This document shows positions 6,966 to 8,236 of a DNA stretch of 8,236 bases, one piece after another. This stretch comes from Bacillota bacterium. GTDB taxonomy: Bacteria; Bacillota; Sulfobacillia; RBS10-35; JAJYVN01. The translations under genes were made by a program, and so were the position numbers. The notes below the pieces were generated by a model. The model did no database searches. It was not told the origin of the DNA and saw nothing but the letters and a program-made list of their open reading frames with translations. Numbering within the stretch: the first letter of the stretch is position 1; the number at the start of each line of letters is the position of its first letter. The stretch covers positions 1-8,236 of the forward strand of contig JAKAUG010000163.1 in NCBI GenBank assembly GCA_021827805.1, in the 5' to 3' direction.

Positions 6966-7775
6966 ATGATGCGAGTGGCTTTCACCACGTATTCGACACC
7001 GGGTTGGTCTCTTGCGGAAGCCGCGCAAGTGGCCGACAGCATGGGGTTTGACGCCCTGGAGATCCGGGCCGGCCGGACAGGCGGCATCACCGCCGACAGC
7101 GCTCCAGAGCAGTGTGCCCAGGTGCGAGCGCTGTGCGCGGACAGGGGTGTGGCCATCTGCGCCGTCGGCACCGGGTGCCACTTCGTCGTGGAGGAGGCGG
7201 AGCGCCGCAGCCAGGTCCAGGAGGCCGCCCGGTTCCTGGAGGTGGCACGTGCCCTTGGCGCACCGGTGATCCGAGTCTTCGGCGGGGCCTTCGGTCCCGA
7301 GGTGGGTGAGGATGAGGCCGTTGATCGTGTGGCCCGTTCCCTGGGGGAGCTGGCGGGCCCGGCCGAGGCGACCGGGGTGCGCGTCGCGCTCGAGACCCAC
7401 GACGGTTTCAGCGCCGGCGCCCGCGTGGCCCGCGTGCTGCAGCGGGTGCCGGGCCCCTGGATCGGGGCCTGCTGGGACTGGTTGCACCCGTTCCGCGTCG
7501 GGGAGTCTGCGGCCCAGACGGCCGCCCTGTTGCGCGGTCGCGTCGTGCATGTGCACAGCAAGGATGCGCGCAAGGGTCCGCAGGGGCACTGGGAGGCCGA
7601 GCACTTTGGCCGCGGTATCCTGCCCGTCGGGGATCTGTACCGGCAGTTGGTCGGACAGGGCTACGGCGGTGCGCTGTCCTTCGAATGGGAGCGGGGCGGA
7701 GATCCCGAACCGGCGGAGGCCCTGCGGCAGTACGTCCGGGGAATGCGGGCCCTTCTGGGCGCCCCCGGTCTGTGA
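6966..7775 (+). CDS. Sugar phosphate isomerase/epimerase family protein (AP-endonuclease-2 TIM barrel)
   Basis: A 269-residue TIM-barrel protein of the xylose-isomerase-like/AP endonuclease 2 fold, predicted cytoplasmic, likely isomerising or epimerising a sugar or inositol derivative with a divalent metal. The family beginning is RVAFTTYSTPGWSLAEAA with MGFDALEIRAG (26-36). Candidate metal or catalytic residues are Glu143 in VALETHDG, Asp171/His174 in ACWDWLHP, His195/His197 in VVHVHSKDA and Glu240 in LSFEWE, the usual set. The family's typical length is about 260-290. Two adjacent ATGs (6966 and 6969) are possible starts. The frame remains open to a GTG at 6888, but that extension is unlike the family. 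The nearest Shine-Dalgarno-like AAGG (6943-6946) is too far (19 bases) for a strong site, so initiation is uncertain. It is transcribed away from the lipoprotein operon. The exact substrate cannot be assigned. Confidence 0.85.
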   Translation: MMRVAFTTYSTPGWSLAEAAQVADSMGFDALEIRAGRTGGITADSAPEQCAQVRALCADRGVAICAVGTGCHFVVEEAERRSQVQEAARFLEVARALGAPVIRVFGGAFGPEVGEDEAVDRVARSLGELAGPAEATGVRVALETHDGFSAGARVARVLQRVPGPWIGACWDWLHPFRVGESAAQTAALLRGRVVHVHSKDARKGPQGHWEAEHFGRGILPVGDLYRQLVGQGYGGALSFEWERGGDPEPAEALRQYVRGMRALLGAPGL

Positions 7776-7909
7776 GCTCAGCGGGGCTGGGCCGCGCGCC
7801 TGCTTGCCGGAAGTCCGGGGTTGGCGAGCGGGCGGCGCCCCGCGGGGGTTAGACTCTGCACGTTAAAGAATCCGCATCTCTCGACTTATAGCAGTCGTAT
7901 GCTCAGGTG
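7776..7909. other. Spacer between isomerase and IS607 relic
   Basis: The first half is G+C-rich with a weak stem GCGGG/CCCGC (7828-7832 with 7839-7843) and the overlapping palindrome CCCCGCGGGG (7838-7847) followed by GTT. This could end the isomerase transcript but is a poor intrinsic terminator. At about 7850 composition changes abruptly to A+T-richer sequence that runs into the transposase relic, marking the likely boundary of the mobile-element fragment. Confidence 0.45.
7863..7897 (+). promoter_or_regulatory. Possible promoter and inverted repeat at the IS607 left end
   Basis: TTAAAG (7863-7868) and TATAGC (7887-7892) are 18 bp apart and could be weak -35/-10 boxes for the transposase. 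The TATAGC is exactly the loop of an inverted repeat, CGACT (7882-7886) and AGTCG (7893-7897). A repressor or the recombinase itself could bind there and block the promoter. AGGTG (7905-7909) directly precedes the ATG at 7910 as a tight ribosome site. Confidence 0.35.
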
Positions 7910-8033
7910 ATGAAGGTCAGTATTGGCAAGGCTGCCGAGGAACTGGACGTGCATGCCGACACCCTACGGCGGTGGGATGAAGATGGGCAGGATCAAGGTG
8001 GAGCGAACGCCGACGGGCTTCCGCCGCCTCTGA
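7910..8033 (+). pseudogene. IS607-family TnpA (serine recombinase) N-terminal fragment, frameshifted and truncated
   Basis: The ATG at 7910 opens a MerR-type helix-turn-helix, MKVSIGKAAEELDVH followed by ADTLRRWDEDG, the standard N-terminus of IS607-family serine-recombinase transposases. Homology then jumps one frame to RIKVERTPTGFRRL (7989-8030), the familiar wing of this domain. One extra G in the GGG at 7985-7987 explains the shift. Even with that repaired, TGA at 8031-8033 ends the protein after about 40 residues, against roughly 190-215 for the family. The serine-recombinase catalytic domain is absent, and no tnpB-like sequence follows in the window. I read it as the dead left end of an IS607-type element. 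A stand-alone MerR-like excisionase is less likely. Confidence 0.75.
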
Positions 8034-8236
8034 ATGGACCCCGCCCTCAACGAACTTGCCAGGGGGCGGTGTCGCTCTATCCAGGCGGTCGAACCCGCCT
8101 CGCAACGACCACAATCAGCACGACGCCCAGCAGTGCCGGGACGCCCACCGTATGGTCATTGGCGTTCACCCCCTTGGGGCCGCACCGCCGGACGGCGGGG
8201 GTGACTCACGACTGCCGCTCCCTGTCGGGGTTTGAC
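8034..8236. other. Right-edge sequence with no confident gene
   Basis: None of the frames here matches the recombinase catalytic domain or TnpB. One short minus-strand frame (GTG 8169 to TAG 8077, 30 codons) encodes a hydrophobic segment, VGVPALLGVVLIVVVA, followed by ARRVR, like a single membrane helix with a basic end. Its G-rich ribosome-site match touches the start codon with no spacing, so expression is doubtful. The remainder is G+C-rich and featureless to me. Confidence 0.35.

Overview
The window is uniformly G+C-rich (about 70% by eye). It carries five real coding regions plus a short transposase relic. The strong G/C third-position bias leaves long open frames on the antisense strands, which I treat as shadows. 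The host cannot be named from sequence alone. A DnaE2/ImuC-type polymerase, two lipoproteins with clear lipoboxes and the base composition would fit a high-GC actinobacterium, a high-GC deep-branching firmicute or a chloroflexote. This is inference.

Layout from left to right. (1) Positions 2-2626 (+) hold the 3' 874 codons of an error-prone DNA polymerase III alpha subunit (DnaE2/ImuC type), cut by the left edge of the window. (2) Positions 2623-3357 (-) hold a soluble GT2 glycosyltransferase of the dolichol/polyprenol-phosphate-sugar synthase type. It converges tail to tail with the polymerase, and both use the same CTAG for their stop codons. (3) Positions 3358-3685 are a gene-free spacer with a long-range inverted repeat just after the end of the next operon. 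(4) Positions 6078-3686 (-) are a two-gene operon: a CBM9-like lipoprotein, then a PQQ-type quinoprotein dehydrogenase-like lipoprotein. Their reading frames overlap by four bases. (5) Positions 6079-6965 are an unusually long (887 bp) divergent intergenic region without a convincing gene but rich in palindromes and nested hairpins, including a compact potential three-way junction. (6) Positions 6966-7775 (+) encode a TIM-barrel sugar phosphate isomerase/epimerase (AP-endonuclease-2 fold). (7) Positions 7850-8033 hold an A+T-richer island and the first ~40 codons of an IS607-family serine-recombinase transposase, frameshifted and truncated. No confident gene follows to the window end.

How the genes may work together. 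The lipoprotein pair is the most distinctive unit. A carbohydrate-binding-like lipoprotein and a quinoprotein lipoprotein are made from one message and probably tethered to the outer face of the cytoplasmic membrane, where they could bind and oxidise a sugar or alcohol. The divergent isomerase may act on related carbohydrates, but only proximity suggests this. The polymerase and the glycosyltransferase show no clear link to the operon.
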